NCBI GenBank assembly: GCA_964532405.1
Contig: CAZHIC010000011.1
Span: 1 to 64,000 of the forward strand
Direction of reading: 5' to 3'
DNA from: PALSA-1006 sp964532405
Lineage (GTDB): Bacteria > Pseudomonadota > Gammaproteobacteria > Burkholderiales > Gallionellaceae
Length of the DNA: 64,000 nt
Below, piece after piece: positions 24,613 through 34,251 of the stretch (positions within the stretch are counted from its first letter, which is position 1; every line of letters starts with the position of its first letter). A program made the translations under genes and the position numbers. Below the pieces are notes generated by a model. It ran no database searches and was not told the origin of the DNA. It saw nothing but the letters and a program-made list of their open reading frames with translations.

Positions 24613-27600
24613 ATGAACACGATGCAGCGTAAAAATTTTAGCGCGGGATTTGAGGGCAGGCACAGCATGCTGGCTGGCGCGGTAGGACGACTTATACGTG
24701 GATTTGTTAAGTCGTTTGCGATTTTTATCACGTTTGTCGGGTTGTCGTTGCTGGCGACGAATGCGAATGCACTGGTATGCACTTCAGCAGCTTCCGGCTC
24801 TTGGGCTACTGCCACAACTTGGGCTGCCCCATGCAATATTGCCGGAGGCCCGGTTGCTGCCGATACTGTCACCATTCTGAATGCTCACACGATTACCATT
24901 GGTGCAAATGCTGCGGTAACCACACTCACAATTAACGCCGGTGGTGTATTAACGCTGAGTACGTTTCGAATACGCGTGTCTGGTGCTACAAACATAGCGG
25001 GAACAATAAATTTTACCGGTATATCGGATACGCGTTTTACTGGATTGGCAACCATTCTTGCTGGAGGCGTATGGTCGAATAGTGGCAATTCAACGATAAA
25101 TTTTCGCGGGGGGCTCACCCACAACGGCGCTATCTTTGCCGCCGGCACCGGAATCTATACTGTTGACACAACGGCCGCGCAATCATTTAGCGGCAGCAGC
25201 CCGATTGCGATTCCCCGTCTTACGGTCACCGGGGTTGTACTTACCAATAACGCTACATTGACTGTTGCGACAGCATTGGCGGGAACCGGAAGTGTGGTTA
25301 ACGCCACCGCATCAAGTGTTCTGAATCTTGGAGGTACTTCTGCTATCACCACGCTTACTGCAACTGCCGCTGGCAATGCAGTCAGCTACACGGGTGCCGC
25401 CCAAACAGCGAAAGTGACGACATACAGCAACCTTACCCTTTCAGGTTCAGGGGCCAAGACATTCGCCACTACCCCCACTGTGAATGGCATACTTTCTATG
25501 CAAGGAACGGCAACAGTTACCGTTACTGGCGCTGGAGTGGTTACATACGGCCCCGCTGCAACGCTGCAATACAACACGGCAACTGCAAGAACTGCCACAA
25601 CAGAAGAATGGATCACCCCTTTCGCTGCAACCGGAGGTGTGATTATTGCCAATACCGGGGCGATCACTTTAAATGCGGCCAAAGTCTTAAATGCTTCAGT
25701 CCCGCTTACCATCGGTGCGAACAATCTAACCACCGGCACGAATACTCTGACACTGGCGGGCAACTGCGCGGCCAACAGCGGAAACGGGAGCCTCTCCCGC
25801 ACCAGCGGTTACGTGATCGGCAATCTCCAGCTGACATTCCCGACTACCGCAGGCACTTGTATTTATCATGTGGGCGATAGCACGGGTTATGCGCCCATGT
25901 CAGTGGCGATAGGAGCGACTGCGGGAGGAACGCTCACGGGCCGCGCCGACGCGGGCGATCATCCCGATACGACTTCAAGCGGTTCCGGCATCGACTCGAC
26001 AAAGAGCGCCAACCATTACTGGACGCTGACGGCAGGCACGCTGTCGCCTTCCGTCACGTATGCGGCGACCTTTCAGTTTTGCGCCAATACAGGCTCATGC
26101 ACCGCGACCGAAGTGGATGCTGGCGCCAACACCGGCAATTTCAATGTCGCCCTCAAGGCATCGGGGATATGGTCGATGAAGACCGCAGGTACAAGGAATG
26201 TCTATTCCACTCAGGCGACTGGCATCAGCGGTTTTGGCGAGTTCGCCGTCGGCGAAATATCAACCAACAACTGTTTCTCCGACTCGTTTATCGGGGCCAA
26301 TAACTCCTCGCCCGGGAGCAACTGGTCGGTGGGCAACAAGGCGGGGGCATTCGGCAACCCGGTCATTTTCGGCAACCGGCTGAGACTTACCAACACCTCT
26401 ACCGGTGTTGCGACCTGGGCGACTTTGCAGCGCATGATCCCCGCCGCAGGTAACAAGGTGACCGTGGTATTCGATCACTTCGCTTACGGCGGCACCCATG
26501 CCGACGGCATCGGCGTGATTCTCTCCGACGCGTCCGTGGCGCCCCAGGCGGGAGCCTTCGGGGGGTCTCTCGGCTATGCCCAGAAAGGCTATACCCCCGT
26601 GTCCGATTGCACCACGCCGGGGGGCTGCCCGGGTTTCACGGGCGGCTGGCTGGGCATCGGCGTCGACGAATACGGCAATTATTCGACCAATACGGAAGGC
26701 CGCTATGGCGGATCGAGTACAAAAATACCCAATTCGGTGGCGCTTCGCGGTTCCGGTAGCGGCATGTCCGGGTATCGTTTTTTGCAGGGCACCGGCATGC
26801 TCAGTCCCGCAGTCGACTCGGTAGCACCGCTGACGCCCCCCCACCGCTATCGCATCGTGGTCGATCACACCGACTCTATCCATGCCTGGACTTCGGTCGA
26901 GCGCGATACCAGCGGCGGCGGCACTGCCTACACGACCCTGATCGGCTGCTCGCCGGGGGTGACGAGCGGTTGCACGGCCCTAGATGTCAAGGATCCGGGC
27001 TATAGCCAGAACGCCGTACCCGCCAGTTGGAACCTGTCTTTTACCGGCTCTACGGGCGCTTTGACCAACATCCACGAAATCGACAACCTGAGCATCTGCA
27101 CGGTGCAGGGACTGGTGACTCCCACCCTCCACCACATCAAAATCGAGCATGGGGGCACCGCCTGTACGAACACTCCGGCGACGGTGATCGTGAAGGCCTG
27201 CGCCGACGCGGCGTGCTCCTCGCTCTACCTGAACAGCGTGACGGTTAGCCTGAGCGCAACGCCGGGCGGTACATGGTCACCCTTATCTCCGATCACCTTC
27301 AGCGGCGGTCAGGCGGCAGTAACGCTCACCGATACTGTCGTTCGTTCGGATACGCTGGGCGCTACCGCAACCTCGCCCACGGCAGGCTATGCGACCCAAT
27401 GTTTCAATGGGGCGACGCAGACTTGCATCCTGACGTTTGCCGCCTGCACGTTCGATGTGATCGAGGTGGGCGCTGCCGCGAATACGCCAATTTTTACCAA
27501 GCTGGCGAGCACGACCTTCAATCTGGATGTCTTGAAGTTGGGAGCGGGTAATCAGACGGCCACTGCGGTCGCGCTTGTCGATGCCAGCAGCGGTTCTTGC

Positions 27601-29103
27601 AGCACCTATGCGTCTCTCGCAAATACGAGCACTGCGCTGCCTTCCGCCTTCACCGCCAACCAGCGCAAGACATTCAGTTTCACCTACGCCAATGCGGCCC
27701 CCAATGTCCGGGTGCGCGTGACGACGGCGGGCCCCAGTTACTCCTGCTCCTCGGACAATTTCGCGATCCGCCCGCTGTCTTTTACGGTGACGAGCAGTGC
27801 CACGCAGACGGGCAGCTCCGGCACGCCCGTCTTCCGGGCGGGGACGGATACCTTCTCGCTGACCGCCACGGCGGCGACCACTCTCTATACAGGTACCCCC
27901 AAGCTTAATTCCAGTCTGGTTGCCACCAGCTTGGTTAATTTGGGAGCACTGGCTGCGGTGGCGTTTCCTCCTGCCGTTAGCGGAATCTCGACAGCCAGCG
28001 GGTTTACCTATTCGGAAGTGGGCAATTTTGGCTTGTCCCAATACGCGGTTTATGACGATGCCTTTGCTCAAGTGGACTCGGTGAAGGGCGAATGCACGTC
28101 GAATTTCAATAATGGCCCCGCTGTGGGGGGCAAGTTCGGCTGCATGTTCGGTTCGGCCACAGCCGGACCCTGCGGTCGCTTTGTGCCGGATCATTTTACG
28201 GTGATCGGCGCCATCAGCAATGCCTGCGCGGCGGGGGCTTTCACCTACATGGGGCAACCTTTCACGCTGTCCGCCAATGTGGTCGAAGCCAGAAACGCGG
28301 CGAATGGAGTGACCAAAAATTACGTCACACCCTATGCGCCCAGTTCGGTCAGCTTTGGCGCCGAGAATGCCGACAATGGCACCGATCTCTTGGCGCGTCT
28401 TGCTTTACCGAGCGGTAGCTGGACGCTAGGTGCCTACACTCTGGCGAGTACAAGCGCCACGTTCACCCGCCCCGCGACTACGCTATCCGATGCCACATGG
28501 GGCTCCTTCGAGTCCCTCGATATCGGCCTCACGGTGACTGATGGCGACGTGTCTACCGTGCCCACAGTCAGCGGCGCAGACATGAATCCCGTCGTCGCTG
28601 GCGGCAGCAATTTTGCCTATAAGAAGCTCTCGGGAAGCCCGCTGCGCATGCGCTTCGGACGGCTCAAGCTTTCCAATGCGCATGCTTCGGAGCTGCTCAA
28701 TTTGCCGATCACGATTCAAACGCAATATTGGAACGGGCTGGCGTTTGTGAGAAATACTGACGACAGTTGCACCACCTTGGCCGTCAGCAACATCAAGCTC
28801 ACCAACGCGCCCGCAGGCGTTGGTGCCACTTTGGGTGCCGGAGGTGTATTCTCGTCCGGCGTGGGGGCGCTGATCCTGACCAAGCCCGTCCCCCCGGTAA
28901 GAGCGGCTGTGGGTTTATGCGTGGATTTGGGCGCCGACCCGGTTGGGGGAACGATGTGCACGGCAACCGCTTCCGCGAATATGCCGTATTTGCAGGGATT
29001 GTGGTCGCCGGGCGGCAGTTACAATAACGATCCTGGCGCGCGCGCCACTTTCGGCGTGTACAAGGGCAACAGTGAGTTCATCTACCTGCGAGAGAGTTAC
29101 TGA
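24613..29103 (+). CDS. mshQ: Giant MshQ-like surface protein with lectin-type and DUF6701 regions
   Basis: About 1496 residues; ATG 24613 is chosen over others at 24595 and 24622 without a clear ribosome site, so the start is uncertain. A long signal region ends near ATNANALVCTS (about 53-57). Residues about 55-530 are Thr/Ala/Gly-rich beta repeats. Residues about 549-783 look like an L-type (legume) lectin fold: SFIGANNSSPGSNWSV, VFDHFAYGGTHADGIGVILSD, GGWLGIGVDEYGN, HRYRIVVDHT. The rest (about 836-1496) matches the DUF6701/MshQ pattern, with many cysteine pairs (CTFDVIE, SYSCSSDNFAIRP). It probably sits on the pilus tip or outer surface as an adhesin. Base composition of the first kilobase is visibly more AT-rich than its neighbours. 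Confidence 0.8.
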   Translation: MNTMQRKNFSAGFEGRHSMLAGAVGRLIRGFVKSFAIFITFVGLSLLATNANALVCTSAASGSWATATTWAAPCNIAGGPVAADTVTILNAHTITIGANAAVTTLTINAGGVLTLSTFRIRVSGATNIAGTINFTGISDTRFTGLATILAGGVWSNSGNSTINFRGGLTHNGAIFAAGTGIYTVDTTAAQSFSGSSPIAIPRLTVTGVVLTNNATLTVATALAGTGSVVNATASSVLNLGGTSAITTLTATAAGNAVSYTGAAQTAKVTTYSNLTLSGSGAKTFATTPTVNGILSMQGTATVTVTGAGVVTYGPAATLQYNTATARTATTEEWITPFAATGGVIIANTGAITLNAAKVLNASVPLTIGANNLTTGTNTLTLAGNCAANSGNGSLSRTSGYVIGNLQLTFPTTAGTCIYHVGDSTGYAPMSVAIGATAGGTLTGRADAGDHPDTTSSGSGIDSTKSANHYWTLTAGTLSPSVTYAATFQFCANTGSCTATEVDAGANTGNFNVALKASGIWSMKTAGTRNVYSTQATGISGFGEFAVGEISTNNCFSDSFIGANNSSPGSNWSVGNKAGAFGNPVIFGNRLRLTNTSTGVATWATLQRMIPAAGNKVTVVFDHFAYGGTHADGIGVILSDASVAPQAGAFGGSLGYAQKGYTPVSDCTTPGGCPGFTGGWLGIGVDEYGNYSTNTEGRYGGSSTKIPNSVALRGSGSGMSGYRFLQGTGMLSPAVDSVAPLTPPHRYRIVVDHTDSIHAWTSVERDTSGGGTAYTTLIGCSPGVTSGCTALDVKDPGYSQNAVPASWNLSFTGSTGALTNIHEIDNLSICTVQGLVTPTLHHIKIEHGGTACTNTPATVIVKACADAACSSLYLNSVTVSLSATPGGTWSPLSPITFSGGQAAVTLTDTVVRSDTLGATATSPTAGYATQCFNGATQTCILTFAACTFDVIEVGAAANTPIFTKLASTTFNLDVLKLGAGNQTATAVALVDASSGSCSTYASLANTSTALPSAFTANQRKTFSFTYANAAPNVRVRVTTAGPSYSCSSDNFAIRPLSFTVTSSATQTGSSGTPVFRAGTDTFSLTATAATTLYTGTPKLNSSLVATSLVNLGALAAVAFPPAVSGISTASGFTYSEVGNFGLSQYAVYDDAFAQVDSVKGECTSNFNNGPAVGGKFGCMFGSATAGPCGRFVPDHFTVIGAISNACAAGAFTYMGQPFTLSANVVEARNAANGVTKNYVTPYAPSSVSFGAENADNGTDLLARLALPSGSWTLGAYTLASTSATFTRPATTLSDATWGSFESLDIGLTVTDGDVSTVPTVSGADMNPVVAGGSNFAYKKLSGSPLRMRFGRLKLSNAHASELLNLPITIQTQYWNGLAFVRNTDDSCTTLAVSNIKLTNAPAGVGATLGAGGVFSSGVGALILTKPVPPVRAAVGLCVDLGADPVGGTMCTATASANMPYLQGLWSPGGSYNNDPGARATFGVYKGNSEFIYLRESY

Positions 29104-29216
29104 TGCAAGGCACTTGCCTCTTCCAGCTGGAATTGTATGGGGTATTTGTGGGAAGATGCTCTCGGGCTGCGAGTCATTTGCTCTGGACGTGAAGTGTTAT
29201 TGAAGAAAAGATTTTC

Positions 29217-30209
29217 ATGCGACGATATTTTTCATTTGCAGTAATGTGGGTTTGTTTCCTGTTTGGTGTTCCGTCTTATGCCGCCGGGACAGATGCGCCA
29301 CCGGCTCAGAACCTCTCCAACGACGCGGCCCCGCAACCTGCCGCCCCCGTTCCTCCGGCTGAAGAAGCAAGCAAGGTGGAGGTGACCGGCGAATTCGATC
29401 CCTACTACACCAGTTTTGGAGCCAATATTCCGCTTACGAATAAACCGATCCCGACCATCAGGTCGACCCGCGAATCGGTGATTTATAGCGAGCTCATTCA
29501 AGGTTCGCTTATCCCGCGTTTCATGCTGGTGGAAGCCAGTGTCTATCCGATGCCGCTGCTGGGTACCTACCTCAAAGCGGATCAGCCGAATTTTTATAAG
29601 GGGGGGCGAGTAGGGCAGGGCGGCATCAATATCATCGAGTCGGCGACGGCGGGTTTTCAGGAGCCTTGGGCGGTGTCGGCTTTTTTCGGCAACATCGCCA
29701 AGATCGTGCGGCCGGGTGAAGTCCGCACCGGAAGCAACATCGGTTACACCGGCTATCTCGTCAGCGCGGGCAGCAAGCACATCAAGAGCAATGACATGAT
29801 CGACGACCACTGGCTGGAGCTGGAATGGAAGATCAAGGGTAAGGTCGATTATTCGGATGAGAAGCTGGGCTGGAGTTTTCGCGTCGGGGGGAAACTCCAT
29901 GACAACCCGAATATCACCGACGTGATTTACGTCAGTCTCTTTCGCAGCAATTTGAATGCGAACTTCCCATTCTTAAGCTGGATCAGTAATTCCGCTTTGG
30001 ATGTAAAGCTGCATTTTTCGGAGGTCACCTCGCACTTGACACGCCAGGAATATATTGTGGGAAAAAAATATCCGAAAATAGGGCAGTCTTTTACGCCTAC
30101 TTTGGATATAGGGGTTGTTTGGTCGAGCCCGGAAGAGTATTCGGGGATATTGCGCACGACTGACTCGAACACGTTGACGCTGGTGTTCAGACCCTCGGTG
30201 CAATTTTAA
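29217..30209 (+). CDS. Probable outer membrane beta-barrel protein, unknown
   Basis: 330 residues with a signal peptide (MRRYFSFAVMWVCFLFGVPSYAA) and an Ala/Pro-rich linker. The rest is aromatic, alternating beta pattern (WSFRVGGKLHDNPNITDVIYVSLFRS and others) and it ends with VQF, the terminal Phe recognised by the BAM complex. No named family is recognised. It follows the MshQ-like gene by 113 bp that hold nothing I can identify, and may be the last gene of the pilus locus or a separate unit. Confidence 0.65.
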   Translation: MRRYFSFAVMWVCFLFGVPSYAAGTDAPPAQNLSNDAAPQPAAPVPPAEEASKVEVTGEFDPYYTSFGANIPLTNKPIPTIRSTRESVIYSELIQGSLIPRFMLVEASVYPMPLLGTYLKADQPNFYKGGRVGQGGINIIESATAGFQEPWAVSAFFGNIAKIVRPGEVRTGSNIGYTGYLVSAGSKHIKSNDMIDDHWLELEWKIKGKVDYSDEKLGWSFRVGGKLHDNPNITDVIYVSLFRSNLNANFPFLSWISNSALDVKLHFSEVTSHLTRQEYIVGKKYPKIGQSFTPTLDIGVVWSSPEEYSGILRTTDSNTLTLVFRPSVQF

Positions 30210-30306
30210 TATCCGGCATAATAGTTGAGGTAAATCCTGTGGTATATTGCATGGCAATGGCCGCGCCATTTCACTAATCATTTTTACTAATTTTGAAGGA
30301 GATCTC

Positions 30307-30888
30307 ATGGAACACACTCTGCCCGCTTTGCCCTACGCGACCGACGCGCTGCAACCGCATATGTCCAAGGAGACATTCGAGTACCACTATGCCAAGCACC
30401 ATCAGACTTATGTGACCAACTTGAACAACCTGATCAAGGGCAATGAATTCGAGAACGCCACGCTGGAAGAAATCATCAAGAAATCATCCGGCGGCCTCTA
30501 CAACAACGCGGCGCAAGTGTGGAACCACACCTTCTTCTGGAGCTGCATGAAGCCTGCTGGTGGCGGCGCCCCGACCGGCGCCTTGGCCGACGCCATCAAC
30601 AAAAAATGGGGCAGCGTCGACGACTTCAAGAAGGCGTTTCAAACTTCCGCTGTGGGCAACTTCGGCTCCGGTTGGACGTGGCTGGTGAAGAAGGCCGACG
30701 GCTCGCTGGACATCGTCAACATGGGGGCAGCAGGTACGCCTTTGACCACGGGCGACAAAGCCTTGCTGTGCGTGGACGTGTGGGAACACGCTTACTACAT
30801 CGACTACCGCAACCTGCGCGCCAAGTTCGTGGAGACCTTTCTGACCAATCTGGTGAACTGGGATTTCGTGGCGAAGAACTTTGCGTAA
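30307..30888 (+). CDS. sodB: Iron superoxide dismutase
   Basis: 193 residues from ATG 30307, with AAGGAGAT upstream. Converts superoxide to hydrogen peroxide and oxygen in the cytoplasm. Metal ligands His27, His74, Asp157 and His161 are visible (EYHYAKHH, VWNHTFFW, VDVWEHAYYID). AAQVWNHTFFWSCM and FGSGWTWLV are typical of the Fe form. A strong terminator follows. The upstream gap 30210-30306 is short and has no clear Fur site. Confidence 0.95.
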   Translation: MEHTLPALPYATDALQPHMSKETFEYHYAKHHQTYVTNLNNLIKGNEFENATLEEIIKKSSGGLYNNAAQVWNHTFFWSCMKPAGGGAPTGALADAINKKWGSVDDFKKAFQTSAVGNFGSGWTWLVKKADGSLDIVNMGAAGTPLTTGDKALLCVDVWEHAYYIDYRNLRAKFVETFLTNLVNWDFVAKNFA

Positions 30889-30910
30889 TCTGCATTAAAA
30901 GCGTTCATCG

Positions 30911-30937
30911 AAGGCCGGGTTTCCCGGCCTTTTCTTT
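30911..30937 (+). terminator. Terminator of sodB
   Basis: AAGGCCGGG (30911-30919), loop TTT, CCCGGCCTT (30923-30931), then TTCTTT. Confidence 0.9.
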
Positions 30938-30967
30938 ATCTGCCAGAAGCCTGCTACACTTCTAGAC

Positions 30968-32689
30968 ATGAATCTGAGACTTTTTTTAATGAGCCGCATC
31001 CGCTTCGCGTTTGCGGCCTTTTCAAACTTGCTGGCGCGCAAATGGAAACGAAATTTCTATTTGTATCTGGCCGCGTTGTTCACAGTCTTCGCGTTGTTGG
31101 ATACGGCCTTTCTGCATATCACCAGCGAGATACGCACGGTCACCTTCGATGCGATGGTGCGCTATCGTCTGGCTCCGCCCAAGCCCGATCCCGACATCGT
31201 GATCGTGGATATCGACGAGGCGAGTTTGTCCGCGATGTCCAAGCAATATGGGCGCTGGCCGTGGCCGCGCCAAGTGCTGGGCGAGTTTGTGGAGCAGGTG
31301 GAAAAGCAGCATCCGAAAGCCGTGATATTCGACATTCTGTTTAGCGATGCGGATGTGTTTAATCCGCAGAGCGATGCCTCTTTTGATGCGAGCATCGCCA
31401 AAACCGGCAACACATTTTTCCCCATGCTGCTCATCGATTCCTCGAGCGATAACTTGCGGCAGGTGAAGATCGCGCAAATTCCGGGCGCCACGCCGATACC
31501 GGATGAAACACCGCAAGCCGACGCGACGATCAACATGATCTTGCCGCATTTCAAGTCGGCCATCGACGGCGGCCGTTTGGGTACGCAGAATGTGATTCTG
31601 GATTCGGACGGCGTGGTGCGCAATTATCCGGTGTACTCGGCAGGCTATGGCTGGCAAGTGCCCTCTCTGCCGACGCGCATCGGCCGCGAGTTCGGTTGGC
31701 TCGCGCCGACGACCGACCACATGTTGTTGAACTGGCGCGGCAAACCTTTCAGCTATCGCTATGTGAGTTTTGCCGATGCTTATCTGGGTATGGCGGGCAA
31801 GGGAAAGCAACGCGCACAGGACGAGTTCAAGGACAAGATCATCATCATCGGCTCCACCGCACCGAATCTCTATGACGTCCGCTCCACACCGATGGCGGAG
31901 ATGCATCCCGGCGTGGAGGTGTTGGCGACCGCGATCGATAATTACAAACACGGTGACTCGCTGCGTTTCCCCGAAGGACGTTTCTGGTATCTGCTCATCA
32001 CGCTTGCCATCATCTGGCTTACCGCATGGGCGTTCCGTCGCGAGGAAGGGCGCGGGAATGTCGACACCCTGTTCGGTTTGTCGCAATTTATTCTGATCGC
32101 TTTTTCCTTTGCCAGCATCAACTTCACCGACACCTACATCAATCTGGCTGGACCGGTGATGCTGGGTATCGCCTACTTCACCCTGGCACGTCTTTACGCA
32201 ACGGCCACCGAGCAGGCACTGGAGCAGAATATGGTGAGCGCGGCGGCGTCGCGCAGCAGCGAATTGCAGGCCACGCTGCTTTTGCTGCGCTTCGATACCC
32301 GGCGCAACGTGATCTCGGATGGGATGCTGGGAAAAATACGCCTCGGTTTGAAACGCCTCGGCCCGGCGCGCAAAAGCGTGGAGGTGATGAACGGCGCGCA
32401 GAAAGGGGTGTGGGGCTTGTTCGAGAAAACCATCGCCATCTCCTGGGTGGCGGACGCCGCAGACGAGGTCGCGCAAAAGGCGATACGCGAGGATGTTGAA
32501 AAAGTGTTGAATGGCCTACATCCCTTGTTGCAGCGGCATCTGCTGCATGTCGACAAAGCGGCCAGCCATGTGCTGCATCAAGGCAATGTTCACGGCGGCG
32601 AGCGGGCGGCGGAAGGCTGGCGCTTGTTGTTTGCCGAGGCCTTGCTCAAGTGGGAAGAAAAACGGGAGCAGGACAAGCAGGGCGAGTAA
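30968..32689 (+). CDS. CHASE2 sensor protein with unrecognised C-terminal domain
   Basis: 573 residues. One membrane helix (about 31-49), a periplasmic CHASE2 domain (about 50-335; block VIVDIDEASLSAMSKQYGRWPWPR and KDKIIIIGSTAPNLYDVRSTPM), then three helices (340-356, 370-384, 391-409). CHASE2 is an extracellular sensory domain usually joined to adenylate cyclase, kinase or GGDEF outputs. Here the cytoplasmic part (410-573) shows no catalytic motif of these; it is helical and ends in a charged tail. It stands alone after the sodB terminator. The first ATG is used; one at 30989 is also possible. Confidence 0.8.
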   Translation: MNLRLFLMSRIRFAFAAFSNLLARKWKRNFYLYLAALFTVFALLDTAFLHITSEIRTVTFDAMVRYRLAPPKPDPDIVIVDIDEASLSAMSKQYGRWPWPRQVLGEFVEQVEKQHPKAVIFDILFSDADVFNPQSDASFDASIAKTGNTFFPMLLIDSSSDNLRQVKIAQIPGATPIPDETPQADATINMILPHFKSAIDGGRLGTQNVILDSDGVVRNYPVYSAGYGWQVPSLPTRIGREFGWLAPTTDHMLLNWRGKPFSYRYVSFADAYLGMAGKGKQRAQDEFKDKIIIIGSTAPNLYDVRSTPMAEMHPGVEVLATAIDNYKHGDSLRFPEGRFWYLLITLAIIWLTAWAFRREEGRGNVDTLFGLSQFILIAFSFASINFTDTYINLAGPVMLGIAYFTLARLYATATEQALEQNMVSAAASRSSELQATLLLLRFDTRRNVISDGMLGKIRLGLKRLGPARKSVEVMNGAQKGVWGLFEKTIAISWVADAADEVAQKAIREDVEKVLNGLHPLLQRHLLHVDKAASHVLHQGNVHGGERAAEGWRLLFAEALLKWEEKREQDKQGE

Positions 32690-32726
32690 CTATCTAACCA
32701 AGATTATCCATTAAGCATTAGCTCTT

Positions 32727-32860
32727 ACCCCCATCCTAACCTTGATGAAACTACTAGCCATCTGACTAAGGCAGCAAGCTGCCAAGTCATTGGTTATCCC
32801 CCTGAGAGGGGGAAGGAGGCAGATTCCCTCCCCATTTCAGGGGGAGGGCTAGGGTGGGGG
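32727..32860. repeat. C-rich palindromic repeat, family B copy 2, split by an insert
   Basis: The left unit is broken between CCATCCTAACCTT (32743) and CCCCCTGAGAGGGGGAAGG (32798 onward) by the 54-bp element. An inverted second unit, CCCTCCCC..CAGGGGGAGGGCTAGGGTGGGG, runs to 32860. Rejoining the left halves gives the same string as in copy 1 at 7750-7786. These repeats fill most of the gap 32690-32889. Confidence 0.85.
32744..32797. mobile_element. 54-bp nested palindromic element, copy 1
   Basis: Begins GATGAAACTACTAGCCAT and ends AAGTCATTGGTTAT, with an internal inverted pair CTAAGGC../GCCAAG. It interrupts the family B repeat exactly in its arm. A related sequence at 61775-61834 interrupts another repeat, so it appears able to move. 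Confidence 0.65.
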
Positions 32861-32889
32861 TGAATCTGTTTAATGCGCTGAGGTTGAAT

Positions 32890-34251
32890 TCATTTGGTCG
32901 TCTGTAAGGTCGCTTCATCATCCAACCGGTACAAGTTATAGCGTGCCTTGTAATACTCAGGATCGAGTTGCAGCGCGCTGGTGAATTCGCGCCGCGCCTC
33001 AATGTTGCGGTGCGCGAGCAGATAGGCATAGCCCAGATTGTTGTGTGCGCGCGCTTTGTCGGGCGATTTTTTCACCGTGTCTTCCCACAGCGCGATCTCG
33101 TTGGCGTAATCCAGATTGCGCAGCACGGTGAGGCTGGCGAGGGCGAGCAGCAGTGCGGCAGCGCCTAGGCGCAATGCCTTGGTGTTCAGCCAAAGCGTCA
33201 GTTCGATGGCGAGCGCGAGGAACAACGGCCATCCGGCCAAATACATCTGCCTGTCGTTGGCGATGTCGAGACGGGGCAGGAACAGGTGCAGCGGAATCAG
33301 TTGCAACATCGCCCATGCCAACGCGAAGCTGACCCAAGGACGTTTGCGCCAGCAGGCCAGCATGAGTGCGAACAGCGCCGCGAAGAAGAGCAGTGGCAGC
33401 AGGCTGGCGGAAAAGTCGCGCTGCAACGGCAGGTTGGGGTCGATATTCAGCCACAGCGGCGCAGCCCATTGCCGCAGCAGATAGGCGTAGGCATAAAGTT
33501 GCGTTGCCGCGTTACCTTGCAAGGAGTTGAGTTGGGCGCTGCGTTCCATTTGCGACAGATAGCTGTCGCTGAACAAAAAGACCAGGGCGCCCAGAATCAG
33601 CACCAGCCAGTTCGGCCACTGCGGTTTCAGCGCGCGTTGCCATTTGCCGCCGCAGGCATATTCCCATAGCAACAGTGCCAGCGGAAACGTCACGGCGGTT
33701 TCTTTGATGCTCAGGGCGATGACGAAGAGCAGCGGAGTCAGGCCATACACTTTGACCTTGCTTTGCTGCGTGCGTCCGCTGATGTAAGTGAGCAACCCGG
33801 CCAGATAAAACAGCGTCATCAGCGAAGTGGAGCGACCGCAGATATAGGTGACAGCCTCGGTGTGGATGGGATGCACGGCGAACAACAGCGCGGCCAGGAA
33901 GGGAGCATTTTTTAGCCCATCCGCCTGCCATTGCTGACGCACGAATTCTTTTGCCAGCAGATAGACGAGGTACGCGTTTGCCAGATGGATCAGCATATTG
34001 CTCAGGTGAAAGCCTGCCACGCCCATGCCCGTCGTCCAGTTGAGGGTGTAGCTGGCTTTGAGCAGTGGACGTATGCCCAAGGTCAGGCCTTCCATCCAGC
34101 TAGCCCAGGAATGCACGCGCGGATTGTTGACGATGACCTTGTAGTCGTCAAATTGAAAGTCAGCGTTAAACGCATTCGCATAGCAGAGCAATACCGCGAA
34201 TGCCAGCCACAGCAGCACGCCGGTGTTGGTCTCAGTGCGTGTTATGTGCAT
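32890..34251 (-). CDS. GT-C type membrane glycosyltransferase-like protein with TPR
   Basis: 453 residues with about ten membrane spans and a C-terminal tetratricopeptide part (KARAHNNLGYAYLLAHRNIEARREFTSALQLDPEYYKAR, about 405-445). Near the N-terminus FQFDDYKVIVNNPRVHSW has the acidic pair in the first loop typical of GT-C enzymes, as in TMTC-type and other TPR-linked O-mannosyltransferase-like proteins. HPIHTEAVTYICGRST is a family block. It probably transfers a sugar from a polyprenyl phosphate donor in the periplasm; acceptor unknown. It overlaps the D-Ala-D-Ala carboxypeptidase gene by 20 bp. Confidence 0.75.
   Translation of the reverse strand: MHITRTETNTGVLLWLAFAVLLCYANAFNADFQFDDYKVIVNNPRVHSWASWMEGLTLGIRPLLKASYTLNWTTGMGVAGFHLSNMLIHLANAYLVYLLAKEFVRQQWQADGLKNAPFLAALLFAVHPIHTEAVTYICGRSTSLMTLFYLAGLLTYISGRTQQSKVKVYGLTPLLFVIALSIKETAVTFPLALLLWEYACGGKWQRALKPQWPNWLVLILGALVFLFSDSYLSQMERSAQLNSLQGNAATQLYAYAYLLRQWAAPLWLNIDPNLPLQRDFSASLLPLLFFAALFALMLACWRKRPWVSFALAWAMLQLIPLHLFLPRLDIANDRQMYLAGWPLFLALAIELTLWLNTKALRLGAAALLLALASLTVLRNLDYANEIALWEDTVKKSPDKARAHNNLGYAYLLAHRNIEARREFTSALQLDPEYYKARYNLYRLDDEATLQTTK

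Noticed and set aside
31022..32476. A 484-residue minus-strand frame opposite the CHASE2 gene
   Set aside because: It is a shadow of the CHASE2 coding frame; rich in His, Arg and Gln with no domain.
32744..32797. Integron attC site
   Set aside because: Ends in GGTTAT and has a palindromic look, but the RYYYAAC/GTTRRRY core boxes are not in the right orientation and no integrase or cassette is nearby.
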